Counted from the first letter of the stretch, positions 17,101 to 29,640 are shown. The stretch is DNA of 64,000 nt from Trichomonas vaginalis G3 (GCF_026262505.1 NC_067204.1:11488522-11552521); one strand, 5' to 3'. Program-made: numbers and translations. The notes: generated by a model not told the origin, from the sequence alone.

Positions 17101-18455
17101 TAAATATATTTTTATTTTTTATTTCATTATGTATGGGCTGAGTGTAAATGTCTTACAATTTTGAAAATTTTTTAAATCTTGATTTATTCAAAAACGTAAG
17201 AATAAAACCGTAAGAATCATATATTTTTTAATTAATATGTTAAAAAAATGATACAAAATCGCTCGATATTGTATGAATTCTTACGTTTACAAAAAAAGTC
17301 ACAAAACCCATCCTATCCTACTACTAAAATATCGAATTTAAAATGCTTAATTTTTCCATCCCCTTTGCATGTATGTTCTGTTTCATACTTATTTTCATTA
17401 ATTATCGAATCAAAAAGGAAGCAAAAAATGAATGTTTTGCTATGTCGAGTATTAACTAAGTTGATCACAAGAAATATAAGCAGTTGGATACATGAAATTA
17501 TAATTAGAATGATACATTTTAATTAATTCTCTAAAAAAAAATTAAAAGTAATGTTTCTTTTTACTTATATGAAAATAATGTACTTCTATTTTAACTATTT
17601 AAAATTAATACATAATAAAACAATTATCTTTCATTTTTGAAAATTTAACGATATGCAACTATATCTAATAAATTCATATTCTCAACTTGTAATAATGGGG
17701 TACTCATCAACTGACATTATAAATATGATTTCTATTTACTTTTACAAAAAAATCAGAAAAATCAGAAAGCGTATGATATATGTTAAATGCAAAGGCAATA
17801 TTTGGTAGGATGTATATTAAAATATTATGATGTAAAATATATGAAATTGGCTTAAAATATCTTGGCAAACTCAGTTCTTAAAAAATTTACAACAACGTTA
17901 GTGCTTTCAAAAATCGAATGATTCGAAAAAAAGTATTCAATTTATTTCCTTTTATTTAACATAAATAGACTGAATAATAACTATACATAAGATTTAATAT
18001 TTTCAAAGAAAAATACCAGACAGCAAAATTAATATATAATTTCAATTCAGTAAGTCAAATATTTTTTAGTATTTTTATGATTTTGACACTTTCTCAAATT
18101 TTACGCTAATATTTGAATTTTTTAATAACATAAATTCTAAATAATTGTGTGCATAATTTTGTATATGTAAGAAATTACTTTGAAAATATCAACAGTATTC
18201 AAAAATTTATTTTGACTGAATTTTCAATTCAATAACGATTCAATTATATATAATTCTATTTCAATTGAAAATACATCTATCATAGGACTGAATTAATTCA
18301 AATTCATTTGTGAAGTTTTTGTCAGAAGTAAATTTTGAATTATTTCAATATAATATGTACATAAATATGCATCATTTATTTTCCTTAACTTTATTTAACT
18401 TATAAAAATCAACCGCTTATTTTCTTTCAAAAATTCTAGCATTATTATTTGATAA
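17101..18455. other. AT-rich intergenic DNA, no gene seen
   Basis: Very AT-rich, with frequent stops in all frames. One 92-codon frame at 17,248-17,526 has no family features and is probably chance. No RNA gene or repeat stands out. Confidence 0.5.
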
Positions 18456-18812
18456 ATGCCAAGGAAAGCAGGTCCTAAGCCTTCATTCATTATTGAATTA
18501 GATGATAAAGGAAATGTTGTTGCAAAGCATAAGTTAAACAAGCAGGGATGCCTTGTAAAAGTAGTAAATCCAAAAGGAATAACAGTCCGCACTAAAAATG
18601 GGATAGTTCCTGCAAGAAATCTACCTGAAATCAGCTTTGTCAAAGGAGAAAACGCTGATGTTACAAAATTGGAACGAATTGACACTGAAATTGATATTTT
18701 TTCAAACGTGATTAATGATATCTTCCATATCATTGATGTTCAAAATTGCGATGTATTTCATCGTAATCCTGATTTAACTGATAACATTAGGATGCTCTTT
18801 GATCTAATTTAG
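18456..18812 (+). CDS. Unknown 118-residue host protein
   Basis: Starts MPRKAGPKPSFIIELDDKGNVVAK. The first 70 residues form a basic, strand-rich segment (HKLNKQGCLVKVVNPKGITVRTKNG), the rest helices (ERIDTEIDIFSNVINDIF). Composition is clearly more coding-like than its surroundings and the frame is intact, so it is taken as real. No family recognised; the basic start would suit a nucleic-acid binder. The opposite-strand frame is a shadow. Confidence 0.6.
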   Translation: MPRKAGPKPSFIIELDDKGNVVAKHKLNKQGCLVKVVNPKGITVRTKNGIVPARNLPEISFVKGENADVTKLERIDTEIDIFSNVINDIFHIIDVQNCDVFHRNPDLTDNIRMLFDLI

Positions 18813-19090
18813 GCCATAATTTGCTCTTAGTACCTTCGATTTATTGTTAATACTTTACTTATGCGAATGTTATAAAATGTATGTTTAAAAACATTTTTAT
18901 CACTATATTAATTTACAAATTCATGCTTAATGACAATAATTTCTGTGATATTTTTGTGTATAATTATTAATTAATCTAAATCATTGTTTTCATTTTTCCC
19001 AAATTTCGCTCATTTTTATGATATTTGTGTTTTTTCACAAAATAAAATAACATTTTTCGAGTCGAATTTAACTAATTTTTTTCTTTTCGA

Positions 19091-21808
19091 ATGCTGGAAT
19101 GTCCGATTCAGCCGCAAGAACTGGATGAAATCGTGATAACAGCCTACAAGAACACAGAAGAGTCCCAAAGCTCATTGAACTTTATTACAAATTTAACTTC
19201 AGAGCCGTATTTTATTCAATTTTGCATCGATGTTCTATTAATACCGAACTTAAGCCATCAAACATACCACTATTGCTTTTCTACCCTCTGCAAGCTGCTC
19301 AATCAAGATCGAAAACGTATCAGTATCTACCGAGAATATTTTTATAATTTCTTCTTAGAAAATTCGCAATACCTTCAGCAAGATATTATCATAGATGAAG
19401 CGGCCTTGCTATTTTCCTGTGTATTTCGTGAAGCAGACATATACGGAATGCAAATTATTCGACATCTTCAAAATCAAAGCAAATCAGATTTATACATTAG
19501 TATTTACTATGCTGCATATCTTTCATCTACAGGTGTAGTTGAAGCTACAAATATATATTCGGAATTTTTAAAGTTTTATTTCACGCTTGATTCGATTTCA
19601 GCAATTTCTTTATATTCCAAATTATTTTACAACACATTCAAAATCTTCTCGCTGTCCAATTTCTCACCATTACTTTTAGATTCTTTAAATCAAAATTCGG
19701 GGCTTCAAAAGATCTTTGAATACTGCGAACACTTGGATAAAGAATGTTCATCAAATCTTTTACTTACGCTATCAAAGTTCCCTTTTCTCAATACAGAATG
19801 CTATAAAACAGAAAATTTAAAATCTCGTTTCTTAATTTCATTATCTAATACAGTAAGTCAATTTGTACTAGTGAAGAATATAACTGATATACTATTTCCT
19901 ATCATACAAATATACTCATCACTCTCAAAAACGAGGCAATTCAGAATAATGAAAGATGAATTTACATTTTTAAGCTTTTTGAACTCATTATCGCATATAA
20001 CAAGTATTGTTTTGTCAATAGAAATGATCAGATCCAATATAAATCTGGCAGAATTATCATTAGATGTATGGAATACTTTAATTGACTTCCAAATTGTCAG
20101 AGAGAACGAAGCAATAAGACAATCGCTATTCGAACAATATTCTAATATTAGAGATACTATTTTTAATATAATACAAATGCATAAAGAAGAATTATTTTCA
20201 ATATTCAATGAAAATCCGAGTAATTCATTCCTTAAATCATTCTCACAACTTATATCAACAGATTATACCCAATCGATATCAATTATATTAGATAATATTA
20301 ATAATTTTTCGATTAATTTTTCAATAGAAATCTTTTGCCACTTAATCCATTCACATCAATCAGCAATTGATTGTAATGACTATATAACTTCAGAATTTAC
20401 TATTTTTAACATTGTTTTTGATGTTATAACTCAAAACCTTAATAATTTAGATCAAAGTAACTTATATTTCCTTTCTAAGTACTTGAATGAATTTATTAAG
20501 GCATGTACAAATATGGTTAATAGCCCACGCTACTTAAAATTTGCACAAGAAGCAAATAAATTTTCAATTTTGTTTTCAATTCTTACAAAACTGTTATCGG
20601 AGTCAAATTTCGAGTTTATAACCTTACACGAAGTCATTGAATGCTTTAATTTCAGTTCTTTCCCAAAAAATATTTTAAATGAATTAAATTCTAGTGAAGA
20701 ATTTGTAAATTTGATATCGTCATTAGATTTTCCTTTCTTGTGGACTGATTCCAACAAATCTTTTGGCTCTTCTTTTGTTCAATCTGCTTTTAATTTTGCA
20801 TATCAAATATCTAACGACAACATCATCTCAAATCTATTTAATTCACTAGCAAATAGGATCCAAAGCACACAGATATCTAAATTAGCCTTACATTATCTTA
20901 AATCAATCATAGAAATGAAAAATTTTAATTTCAAGTCATTTTTTAAAGGAATATATTATCAATTCTTCTCTATCATAGAAGAAAGATCAACTGATCCGGA
21001 GATTTCGACCTATATTTCAAGTTTTATGTCAACTTTTCTTGAAAAAATGAAAAATGATAATTGTTTTAAGTCATTTGATGAACTTTTCTTCGACTTTTTG
21101 ATACATTTTATGTCAGTGTGTCATAATGTATTAGATACCGACTGCAATCCAAAAGTTTTTGGGAATATAATTTTTTCTATTCAGAATTTATTGGCACAAG
21201 ATGCTTTTAATCTAGGAATACTGAAATTATATAATGATCTTAGGATATTCCAACTGTTAGATCGTGTTGTTTTCATATGTGAAAATTCGGAATTTGATTT
21301 TATTATGGCAAAACAATTTCTTCCTAAGTTTTTGTCATTTATTTCGAATATATCAAGCGAAGATCTTCTTTTTACAGAAGAATTTAGTCAACGTTTAGTT
21401 GTTTTTCTGCATTCAATTTCAAATTCAATTTTATTAAATGAACACAGTATTACACAGATCAATTCTTTATTTATAGCTTTAGTTAATACCATTCAACGAG
21501 GTTTTGTACCAGAATTCGAAGTTTTGGAATCAATTTTTTATTCAATCCTTCAATTATTCTCATTCAATAAAATTCAAAAGACTAATTTCATGTCATTCAT
21601 CTCTGCATTATTTACACATTCTCTTGAATCGAAATCTTTGTTTTTGACAATCATCTCAGAAATAATTCAGGATAACAACAAGATCGATGAACTTAGAGAC
21701 ATTATTGAGCATGAATGTCCCTCTTTGTCCAGCAAACTTCTGTCATTTCTGATGTCAATTCAATATTTGATCAAAAAATATTTTAATGAGCAAAACAAAG
21801 ATAACTAA
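19091..21808 (+). CDS. Large alpha-solenoid protein, possibly importin-beta/exportin type
   Basis: 905 residues without signal peptide or membrane segments. It is helical throughout with a spacing of hydrophobic residues typical of HEAT/ARM solenoids. The N-terminal 150 residues (ELDEIVITAYKNTEES...FCIDVLLIPNLSHQTYHYCFSTLCKLL) have the feel of the importin-beta N-terminal domain that binds Ran, and the length fits exportins such as the exportin-7/RanBP17 group. This is a judgement from pattern only; no unique motif proves it. Intact, long single exon. Neighbour genes are unrelated. Confidence 0.35.
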   Translation: MLECPIQPQELDEIVITAYKNTEESQSSLNFITNLTSEPYFIQFCIDVLLIPNLSHQTYHYCFSTLCKLLNQDRKRISIYREYFYNFFLENSQYLQQDIIIDEAALLFSCVFREADIYGMQIIRHLQNQSKSDLYISIYYAAYLSSTGVVEATNIYSEFLKFYFTLDSISAISLYSKLFYNTFKIFSLSNFSPLLLDSLNQNSGLQKIFEYCEHLDKECSSNLLLTLSKFPFLNTECYKTENLKSRFLISLSNTVSQFVLVKNITDILFPIIQIYSSLSKTRQFRIMKDEFTFLSFLNSLSHITSIVLSIEMIRSNINLAELSLDVWNTLIDFQIVRENEAIRQSLFEQYSNIRDTIFNIIQMHKEELFSIFNENPSNSFLKSFSQLISTDYTQSISIILDNINNFSINFSIEIFCHLIHSHQSAIDCNDYITSEFTIFNIVFDVITQNLNNLDQSNLYFLSKYLNEFIKACTNMVNSPRYLKFAQEANKFSILFSILTKLLSESNFEFITLHEVIECFNFSSFPKNILNELNSSEEFVNLISSLDFPFLWTDSNKSFGSSFVQSAFNFAYQISNDNIISNLFNSLANRIQSTQISKLALHYLKSIIEMKNFNFKSFFKGIYYQFFSIIEERSTDPEISTYISSFMSTFLEKMKNDNCFKSFDELFFDFLIHFMSVCHNVLDTDCNPKVFGNIIFSIQNLLAQDAFNLGILKLYNDLRIFQLLDRVVFICENSEFDFIMAKQFLPKFLSFISNISSEDLLFTEEFSQRLVVFLHSISNSILLNEHSITQINSLFIALVNTIQRGFVPEFEVLESIFYSILQLFSFNKIQKTNFMSFISALFTHSLESKSLFLTIISEIIQDNNKIDELRDIIEHECPSLSSKLLSFLMSIQYLIKKYFNEQNKDN

Positions 21809-22002
21809 ATGTAGAAAATAACAACATCATTGATGTTTTGATCGAAAAGTTTAATTTTCGAAAGAATATAAATTTATAATTTTTATTTGTTTGTATATAA
21901 ATCTTAAAATTACATATGTTATAAATATGCATTATACTTTTTATAAGAAAGTTTTTATTTTTATCAGAACACAAGGAGAATATCAAGATTAACTTAATAA
22001 CT

Positions 22003-23469
22003 TTATAATTCATGAATTGGAGCCTGAACATCTGAATCCTCGTCATCAATCTCTTGATCACTTTTTGTTGTTGATTCTTTCTCCTCATTATTTTGCTTTG
22101 ATTCCCTGAAAATTTCTAGTAAAGGTTTGGCAAGTAATATGGTTCCGAGAATCATTCCTACATAAGAAGAGAGGCAAAAACTCCATAATATTCTTTCTGT
22201 TTTTGAAGTATCTATATAATACATCATATACGCAGTTGCAATGGTGACAACGAAATTGGAAGTGAAACTAATAATCATGGATCTTTTACCTCTTTGTTGA
22301 GATTGAAGCATTGTCTGAAATGTGTATCTGACGAAAAACACGATTGTTCCCCAATTTGAATTGGGCAACTCAAGAATATTCCATCGAATAAAATCATCTC
22401 CGCTTCCAAATATTTTTGCAATTTGAACTGGATACCACATTCCGAAAATGAACATTATAATGCACCAGGCAAAAGTGATCCAATTAAGATGTAGAGCGAG
22501 CCTGAGATATCTTTTATATTTCTTTGCTGCAAAAGCATAAGAAGCTGCTGGGAGAAATCCTGTGCAGAATGCTAAAATTACAGCAACAACAATGTTAACG
22601 AATCTTGAAAGAACATTGAATGCAGCCATGGCGTTATCATACTCTGAAGATCCATTCAATGACAAACCAATCAGTCTTCTTAAGAAAATACCTGGAATAA
22701 ATGTACTAATCTGGGAAATTAATTGAGAACTTCCAGTAATAAGAGCTTCAAATGTATGTCTGCTAAATGGTTTCAATAAACCGCTCAGCTTTGGCTTGAT
22801 TCCAAATCGTCCTTTAAAATAAAGAAATGTTAAAATAAATCCCGGAACTCCATCTGCAATAATTGTTGAATATGATGGACCAACAATTCCAGTGTGAAGC
22901 CTTCCTAAAAAGATTGGATTCAAAACGCCCATACCAATTCCTAGAGAAACAATATCAATGATTCCAACAAGAAGTGTCCTTCCTTCTGCCTGAAGAAATC
23001 CTACATTCGTCAAAAATATGCATGTGAGAACGTTTCCAGCTGCTTGAGGAATAATGTAATCAAAAGCTAACTGTGTTGTAATTTCATTCGCTTTGAACCA
23101 TCGGGAAAATGGTTTATTGATAGGAATAATGATTGCTGGTACAATGATTCCACAGATTATAGAAATTCTATATAAATCAGCTGCAACTTGGTTAGCCTCT
23201 TCAAATAAGTTTTTTCCAAAGAGTGCAGAAATTTGTGAACTCCCTGCAACTGATAAAAATAATCCAAATGAACGTGCAAATCCTTCCCATATATTATCTG
23301 TTGCTACTGCTGCCATTCCTGCCTCACCAATATATCTAGATATCCATATTGTGTTAATAATACCATATAAAGCGCTAGTAATTTGAGAACAAAGAGGACC
23401 AATTAAAAGAATAAGGATTGTAACAAGTGGTGGTCTTCCTGCTAAACGTTTAACTTCTGCTTCTCCCAT
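22003..23469 (-). CDS. MATE-family multidrug/toxin efflux transporter
   Basis: 488 residues from ATG 23,469 (MGEAEVKRLAGRPPLV); an in-frame TTG further upstream is not credible as a start. About 12 hydrophobic segments in two similar halves. Typical MATE features: ALYGIINTIWISRYIGEAGMAAVA in TM1-2, VAGSSQISALFGKNLFEEAN with the conserved GK.....A pattern, and FNVLSRF and GFLPAASYAFAAKKYKR in the second half. It should exchange protons or sodium for organic cations at a membrane. The C-terminal 40 residues are a charged cytosolic tail. Trichomonads have several such genes. Confidence 0.85.
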   Translation of the reverse strand: MGEAEVKRLAGRPPLVTILILLIGPLCSQITSALYGIINTIWISRYIGEAGMAAVATDNIWEGFARSFGLFLSVAGSSQISALFGKNLFEEANQVAADLYRISIICGIIVPAIIIPINKPFSRWFKANEITTQLAFDYIIPQAAGNVLTCIFLTNVGFLQAEGRTLLVGIIDIVSLGIGMGVLNPIFLGRLHTGIVGPSYSTIIADGVPGFILTFLYFKGRFGIKPKLSGLLKPFSRHTFEALITGSSQLISQISTFIPGIFLRRLIGLSLNGSSEYDNAMAAFNVLSRFVNIVVAVILAFCTGFLPAASYAFAAKKYKRYLRLALHLNWITFAWCIIMFIFGMWYPVQIAKIFGSGDDFIRWNILELPNSNWGTIVFFVRYTFQTMLQSQQRGKRSMIISFTSNFVVTIATAYMMYYIDTSKTERILWSFCLSSYVGMILGTILLAKPLLEIFRESKQNNEEKESTTKSDQEIDDEDSDVQAPIHEL

Positions 23470-24060
23470 TTTGGCTAAATAATTCTTAAAATTTTCATTC
23501 AGAAATTTTTTGAATAGCGAAGATACTGAGAATTCACACCCCCCACTCAAAAAAATTCAAACTAATGATGGACTAATAATGATATACAAATAAATACATT
23601 TACATATCCATTATAAGCAGCGATGTATACTTATACTCTGAAATTAATTCAAATTGTCTAAATTCCTCACAAAATGGAATTGAGAGTGTTTTGAAATCAA
23701 AAATTTAAAGAGTAAAGGTTTTTATTTTATTTAAAATGATTTGATTGATTTCAGGCAATGTATCGAGAATGATGATCATCAGAATGATCATATCTATGCA
23801 TAATATTATCCATTTCAAAATCAAAGATCACAAGCTTATATATCTTTTCAAAAAGAAATTCTTCCCGAGATCTTTATTAGATTTTGAACCAGTGAAAAGA
23901 TAGAGAATGATGAATGAATGTTATTTTTACATTTGTTCATAAAAATATCAATTCAATCATAGGGAAAAAGGATCTTTAAGTGTTACATTTGAATAGTTGC
24001 AAACATGGTTAGTGAACCCTTAAATTTCATATATAATAAATTTGATAAAGACATATTACA

Positions 24061-25402
24061 CGTGTTAAGAAATGGCTGGCGTGTTAACTTTTTTGACATA
24101 TTCGTACTTTGCTATTTTTCCTTATATTATGAACATACATACATACTAATGTAGTACAAATTATTTAGAAACTGTTGTTAGTTGACGTAACAAAACATTG
24201 ATTACATGCAATCCACTCATAAGGAATGGAAATACATGTGTATCTAGGGAGAAAAGCACAAAATTAGTGTTTATCCCTTGTTGCTTTCACTATGGTTTAT
24301 CATAACCTATCGAAATAAATGCGATAATTCTATTATAATCTATTTTTCTGAATAACGCTTACAAATTATGAGAACTTAGATAGGATATGAATGTGATATT
24401 GTTTGAATCTTCTAATTTTCAGATTCAAAAAATTGAATAAAATTATGCCAATAAATTATCAATTAAACGAATTTGTATTGTCATTAATTAGTGTTTAAAA
24501 TAATTTGATATAATCCAACAGCCTCAAAACTGTTTTGTCAGAATTTCAATAACATAATAAAGGGAAAACAAAAATTCTATTAATGATGAGTAATTTTCCA
24601 ATACCCGAACATATTATATGTTCTAATCCAAATTCAATGTAGTCTGGTAGATGCACAATTAGATGCTCATGATGGAAAATTTTGACACATTTTTCCTAAA
24701 TGTTAGTCACCGTTATGGTTTTTTCTTTGGGCGCGAGCAAGCTCGCCCCAAAAAAAAGAAAAAACCGTAACGGTGAGCTCACATTTCGGCATAGTTTAAG
24801 TCTAGGTTTTGCATTTTAAAATGTTTGTTACCTTATCTTCTTTCAAAAAGTGGCAAAAATTTGTTTGAAATTTGAAAAAGATATTTTTATTTGCATAAAT
24901 GACATTCAACTAAGCTGTAGCATGATTCTTTTGCATGCTCTAGTTTTTTTCTCAGTTCAATCTCCTTCCATACTCTTGCTTGTACCAGTAAGATCGCACC
25001 AAAATTCTCAAAAATTAAGATCTCCAAATTTTATGTCCAACTCCAATTATCAAACGCCCTCATTAACGCCACTCATAGCCATCTTTCATGCATGAGAAAT
25101 CGTTATTAGAAGATTTTTTACGGCTAATTATCTGATTCAATTCAGATCAATACTCAAAGCCTCATTATTTATTTATAAATCCTTGTTTGTCGCCTATGCG
25201 AATAAAAATTCTTTTTATATTTTAAACAATTTTTTTCACTTTGGAAGGAGAAAGGTGACTAACATTTTAAAAATGCAAAAACCGACTAAACTATTTGCAA
25301 ATTTATGAATTATTATTTATAATATTATCAAATATATTTCCAAAAATGATTCCACGAAAATTTTTGCCAAAGTTCTTGACACGCCAACCAGGTCTTAACA
25401 CG
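24061..25402. mobile_element. Non-autonomous DNA-transposon-like element (1.34 kb)
   Basis: Ends are 28-base imperfect inverted repeats: 24,061-24,088 begins CGTGTTAAGA and continues TGGCTGGCGTGTTAAC; 25,375-25,402 read in reverse gives CGTGTTAAGACCTGGTTGGC and GTGTCAAG. A second inverted pair lies inside (about 24,795-24,830 and 25,254-25,292, sharing ATAGTTTA and TTTTGCATTTT). No transposase frame is present, so it would rely on a relative elsewhere. I could not identify a clear target-site duplication or the superfamily. Confidence 0.55.
24707..24776. repeat. Long palindrome, about 30-base arms
   Basis: TCACCGTTATGG then TTTTTTCTTTGGG on the left faces CCCCAAAAAAAAGAAAAAA and CCGTAACGGTGA on the right, around the core GCGAGCAAGCTCGC. 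A strong cruciform or hairpin candidate at the middle of the inverted-repeat element; its GC core stands out in very AT-rich DNA. Confidence 0.8.
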
Positions 25403-26998
25403 CAAGAAATCGTCAGACTGTATTTTTCATTTTAATTTGCTTAATCTCAAAAAGCATTCTCATACTTATGCAATGTGAAATAATAATTCAAAATGCATTA
25501 TTATCTGTCACATTATTATCAAGAGAAAGGAATATCATTAGACTTCTAACCTTTATTAGAAACATTGTATCCATGCAATGCCTCGATTTGAATAATTAAT
25601 ATTGAATCATTTAGCATCGACTTTGAATGAAACATGATATAATATTATTATTTGTTTTGAATTCATTATCCAAAACTAATATATATAAGGATACTATTGA
25701 TATTAGTAGTGACCTCTAAATATCAATGTTTTACACGTTTTTCTTCCCACTATATATTTATTTTCAAACAAAAATTAAACTAAGCCAAAACCTTTGTTGA
25801 AAGAACTTCCTTAGTTTTGGTAGCAGGAAGAGAGAACATGTAGAAGCAAGCATGTGTGACAGGAAGGATCTGAAGGTCATTTTTTTTCACATGGTATTCT
25901 TATAGGGAATTGATGAAATTGTACATTTTTGTCATTGGATATTTTTTGTGTATTGTAGCATTCTTCTTCAATAAAAAAATGGATATATGATGCAATCAAT
26001 GCATAGAGATTATCATTTTGAAATAAATTTAAATTCATTTTTATGTTTAATAAAGCTCGGAAACATATTCTTTCTTTGTGCACATGTCAACTATTTCATG
26101 TGCTGTCTTTATTATCGGCTTAACATGAATCATCAAATGATGTGATGAAACAATAATAATTCCCATTAATCTGGTTAAAAGATTTGTTATTCCAGGGAAA
26201 CATCACCGTTGAAGTCAATAACTAACATTTTGAGAATGTCTTCGCTTCATAGATGAGGAATCTTGCCAATCATATCTTCTACTAATTGATCCAGACGAAT
26301 ATATAAACATTGAAAATTAAATTGTCTGTGATTGTGCCACTGATCACGGTATCTTGTATTCTGTTTATTCCCTTGGAAGGTCTGTAAAATTGAACTTAAA
26401 AGATAAAACGAATTGAAACAAGAAAATTAAGAACTTCAATTGTTACATTCGAGAGAGGGTCAAAGTTGCTATTTGTCACTTTTCCACAAGAATATAATGG
26501 GGAAAAAGTTATCATATAGTTGATCTCATTTACTGAGGTGAGAGATGCATGTAGTGTAATGGGATAAACAGTGTGATTGCTGCTCTACGTCCTAGGTCCG
26601 AGATACATTGGCTTAATTTTTTCTCTTTTTTATTGACGTAAACTATTCAATTTTTGTGTTCTCCATTCAAATTTCAGAATTTTTTTTGCAGATTTCACGC
26701 TACATTCGAAGTTACCTTTTGTAACAACCACCACTGCCTACGAAAGACGAAAGTGTGTCACGATTTCACCCGGAAATCCGACGGTTGTTTAAGAGTATGC
26801 ACTTTTGTCACCTACTCTTGTTACATTCTGAGTTGAAATGCAGAATTGAAAAAAAAACTTTTCTAAGAAGGTGGTGAAATGAATTCTCGAATTTGACAAG
26901 TTTAATTGAATAATTGGGTATTATCATATTATCTAAAGTTTTCAATATTAATTTGACGATAAACTTGGATTTTTAAAATTTTTGACATTTAGTGTTCA

Positions 26999-28803
26999 AT
27001 GTACATATTCATGCTTTTCATCTTAACTATTCAAAAGAGTTTTTCCGACCAAAATCTCCAAGCTCACGTACTTTTCAATAAGTATGAGGGATATTGTAAA
27101 ACATGGAAAGAAATATACACTATAGATTCAGAGGGAAAAAGCTCAATAAATAGATTAATCAAAGAAATTGAGGATAACTTGATTAGCACTGGATATTTTA
27201 TAGCACAACAGTTAATTAAAAAGATAAAAGAAGTTAGTGAAACACGTTTACGTTATCGTCATGCGTATATAGCGATTATGAAGAAATTGGCTGCAGAATA
27301 TCATTGCGAAAACTGTTTGAATATCTCATTTCTTTCAAAATACGACAACATCATTAAAAATACCTATAAAGAGGCAATATTAAATGATGACAAATATGCA
27401 TTATCACAATTCTTGGAAAGTGAAAAACTTGATTTTATTGAATTGCTTGAAAATTGTTGTTTAAATGGAGCAGAAAATTGTTTCAAATTATTAAGAAAAA
27501 TTTTAAAGCGAAAATCACCAAAAAATGTCTTACAGATTCATTTATTGGAAACAATAAATATATTATACAAGAATGTTTGAAGGTACAAAAACCTGATGCA
27601 TCTACATTTGAAGCTGCAGTAAAATCTCATGATTTAATAAATTACTATGATTTGTCAAATAATAACAAGGCGGAATGTAAAAAGTTCAAATCACAAGCAT
27701 TACAATTCTGTTGCAAACATCTAAATCTTAAATTATTTATAGGTATTTTATTTGGAACTGATGATTTTGACTTGGGTTTAGTATTGTCTCCATGTTTTCA
27801 TATTCGAGATCTTTGCAAATATTTGTATGAGAATGGTGGAAAGATCAATTATCAAGGTCCACTTGGACTAACAGCTCTTAGTGTTGCAGTTTATGAAAAT
27901 CAAACAGATATTGTTAAAGATTTAATTTCATTCGGAATTGATATTGAGAAATCAGATGAAAATGTTGGAAGTCCTCTTACTGTTGCCGTAATTCTTAACA
28001 ATACTGCTATGGTAGAGTTACTTATTTCATATGGGGCTAATGTCAACGTCCAAGGTAAAAAGCATAGATTTTCACTACTTCATCTTGCAACCATATTAAA
28101 AAATAAAGAAATTATTGACATTCTAATTAGTCATGGTGCATTTGTAAATCAAAGGTCTAACGAATTTGGTATCACTCCATTTATTTTGGCATCACTTATG
28201 AATTCTAAAGAAATTGTTCAACTTCTGATTTCCCATGGTGCAAACATCAACATGACAGATAAATTTGGAAATAATGCTATTGCTTATGCATTATTGTATA
28301 ACAATAAAGAAATCATGAAAGAAATGCTTATCAAATTTAGCGCATTGGTGGCACTTGATTATAAAGCATTTGATATGGAAAGCGATAACAAAGACTTGAT
28401 GGAACTTCTAATTTCATCTGGTGTAAATATCAATCAACAAAATTCACATGATAATACACCTCTTCATATAGCATCGTTAACTTCTAATGGAGAAATCGGA
28501 AAAATTTTAATTTCACATGGTGCCGATATTAATGCTTTAAATGAAAATGATTATACTCCACTTGATTTCGCAATTATGCGTGGTAAGAAAGAGTATAACA
28601 AAGAGTTTCGTCAATTTGGGAAACAAAATCAACAAGATTTTCTTGATTTTTTGAAGAAGAAAGGCGAAATGGTAGCTCTCTTATATTCACATAATGGAAT
28701 AGCTAATTTTAACAAGGAGTTCAAAAGTAATTCTCTCTCAGATATAATACGAAATAATTTTTATGGAGATTCGCAAATTGATGACATAATGAAAATGTTA
28801 TAA
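26999..28803 (+). pseudogene. DUF3447-type ankyrin-repeat protein with one frameshift
   Basis: The first part (26,999 to about 27,500) encodes the trichomonad-type DUF3447 N-terminal region (YEGYCKTWKEIYTIDSEGKSS). The second part, in another frame up to 28,803, carries about seven ankyrin repeats of the forms TPLHIASLTSNGEIGKILIS and HGANINMTDKFGN. The two frames overlap at 27,454-27,580, and the family pattern switches frame near the A/T-rich run at about 27,490-27,510, so a one-base indel there is likely (a host gene, or a sequencing slip). Without it the protein would be about 600 residues and soluble; the hydrophobic first 14 residues may be upstream of the true start. DUF3447 ankyrin genes are a huge family in trichomonads, mostly of unknown function. 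Confidence 0.8.
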
Positions 28804-29269
28804 GAGCTCGAACAATAGCTAATTGCTTTGTTAGTTTGATAAATTCATTTTTTGGGATCCTTATATCTTTTGTATCTTCTCAATTTTAAAATTTTTTTAC
28901 ATTATATTAACTTTTCATTTTATATTCGATCTATCGATGAGACAACAAAAATCATATATATGACAATAACATAATATGCTCAGCCATATAAGAATATTCA
29001 CTATCTAAAACTTAGTGAGTGCGCCAGATGGAAGACTTTTATTCAAACAGGATGCTGCGAGTCATGCTCGAATACAAATTTGAGCTTATTCTGATTTCAA
29101 GAATTTCCTTCAATGCATTTACATTACATAAATATTACGATGCAAGAAGAATTTTAGAATAGACCCCACGATGATAAATTCAACAATTTTTGATAAAACA
29201 TGTGGAAAATATTAGTATCTATGCAATTTATGGATTATAGATCAGAATTAATTTATTTATCATTGTTCT

Positions 29270-29640
29270 TTACTATTGATGTGATGCATATTTAATGGGC
29301 GTTTCTCCATTATTGGCCTTTTCGTTGGTGTATGATAAAGGGTGGTGTCTTCATATTTATCTTTTTCATTGATATTCGCATATTGTGAAATCAAAAATTC
29401 TACTGTTTTTACTACTATTCTCTAATATTTTTTCTTAATTGATATTTTCACCATTCTAAAGAAAGAGTTCAGCTATTTATTTAAGTTTATCACATGAAAA
29501 AGAATAAATATATGCTTCTCTGTCAGATGATATCAAAATCAAATTTTGATATTTGTTCCATATGAAAGAAGAAATTCAATTATTTCTTTACTATTTCTAT
29601 TGTATGCATAATTAACGGGAGTAGACTTTCTATATGAAAT
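29270..29640 (-). pseudogene. Decayed ankyrin-repeat gene relic
   Basis: On the minus strand, translated scraps read as ankyrin repeats: TPVNYAYNRNSKEIIEFLLS followed by YGTNI (from about 29,640 down to 29,530) and VEFLISQYANINEKDKYEDT (about 29,400 to 29,350), but stops and frame changes separate them. It is a host relic of the same family as the 26,999 gene, on the opposite strand. The remaining bases between 28,804 and 29,797 show no gene. Confidence 0.6.

Larger units (their letters stand above)
23470..26998. other. Long intergenic stretch with one inverted-repeat element
   Basis: About 3.5 kb with no convincing gene. It holds the terminal-inverted-repeat element at 24,061-25,402 and a long palindrome within it. 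The rest (23,470-24,060 and 25,403-26,998) is AT-rich with no reading frame of note; frames of 60-80 codons at 25,877 and 26,654 show no features. Confidence 0.5.

Noticed and set aside
17248-17526. 92-codon plus-strand frame
   Set aside because: It lies in very AT-rich DNA, with no family features and no distinct composition compared with its flanks.
24850-25095. 81-codon frame inside the inverted-repeat element as a possible transposase
   Set aside because: It is opened only by a non-ATG codon, is hydrophobic and low in complexity, and has no catalytic motif.
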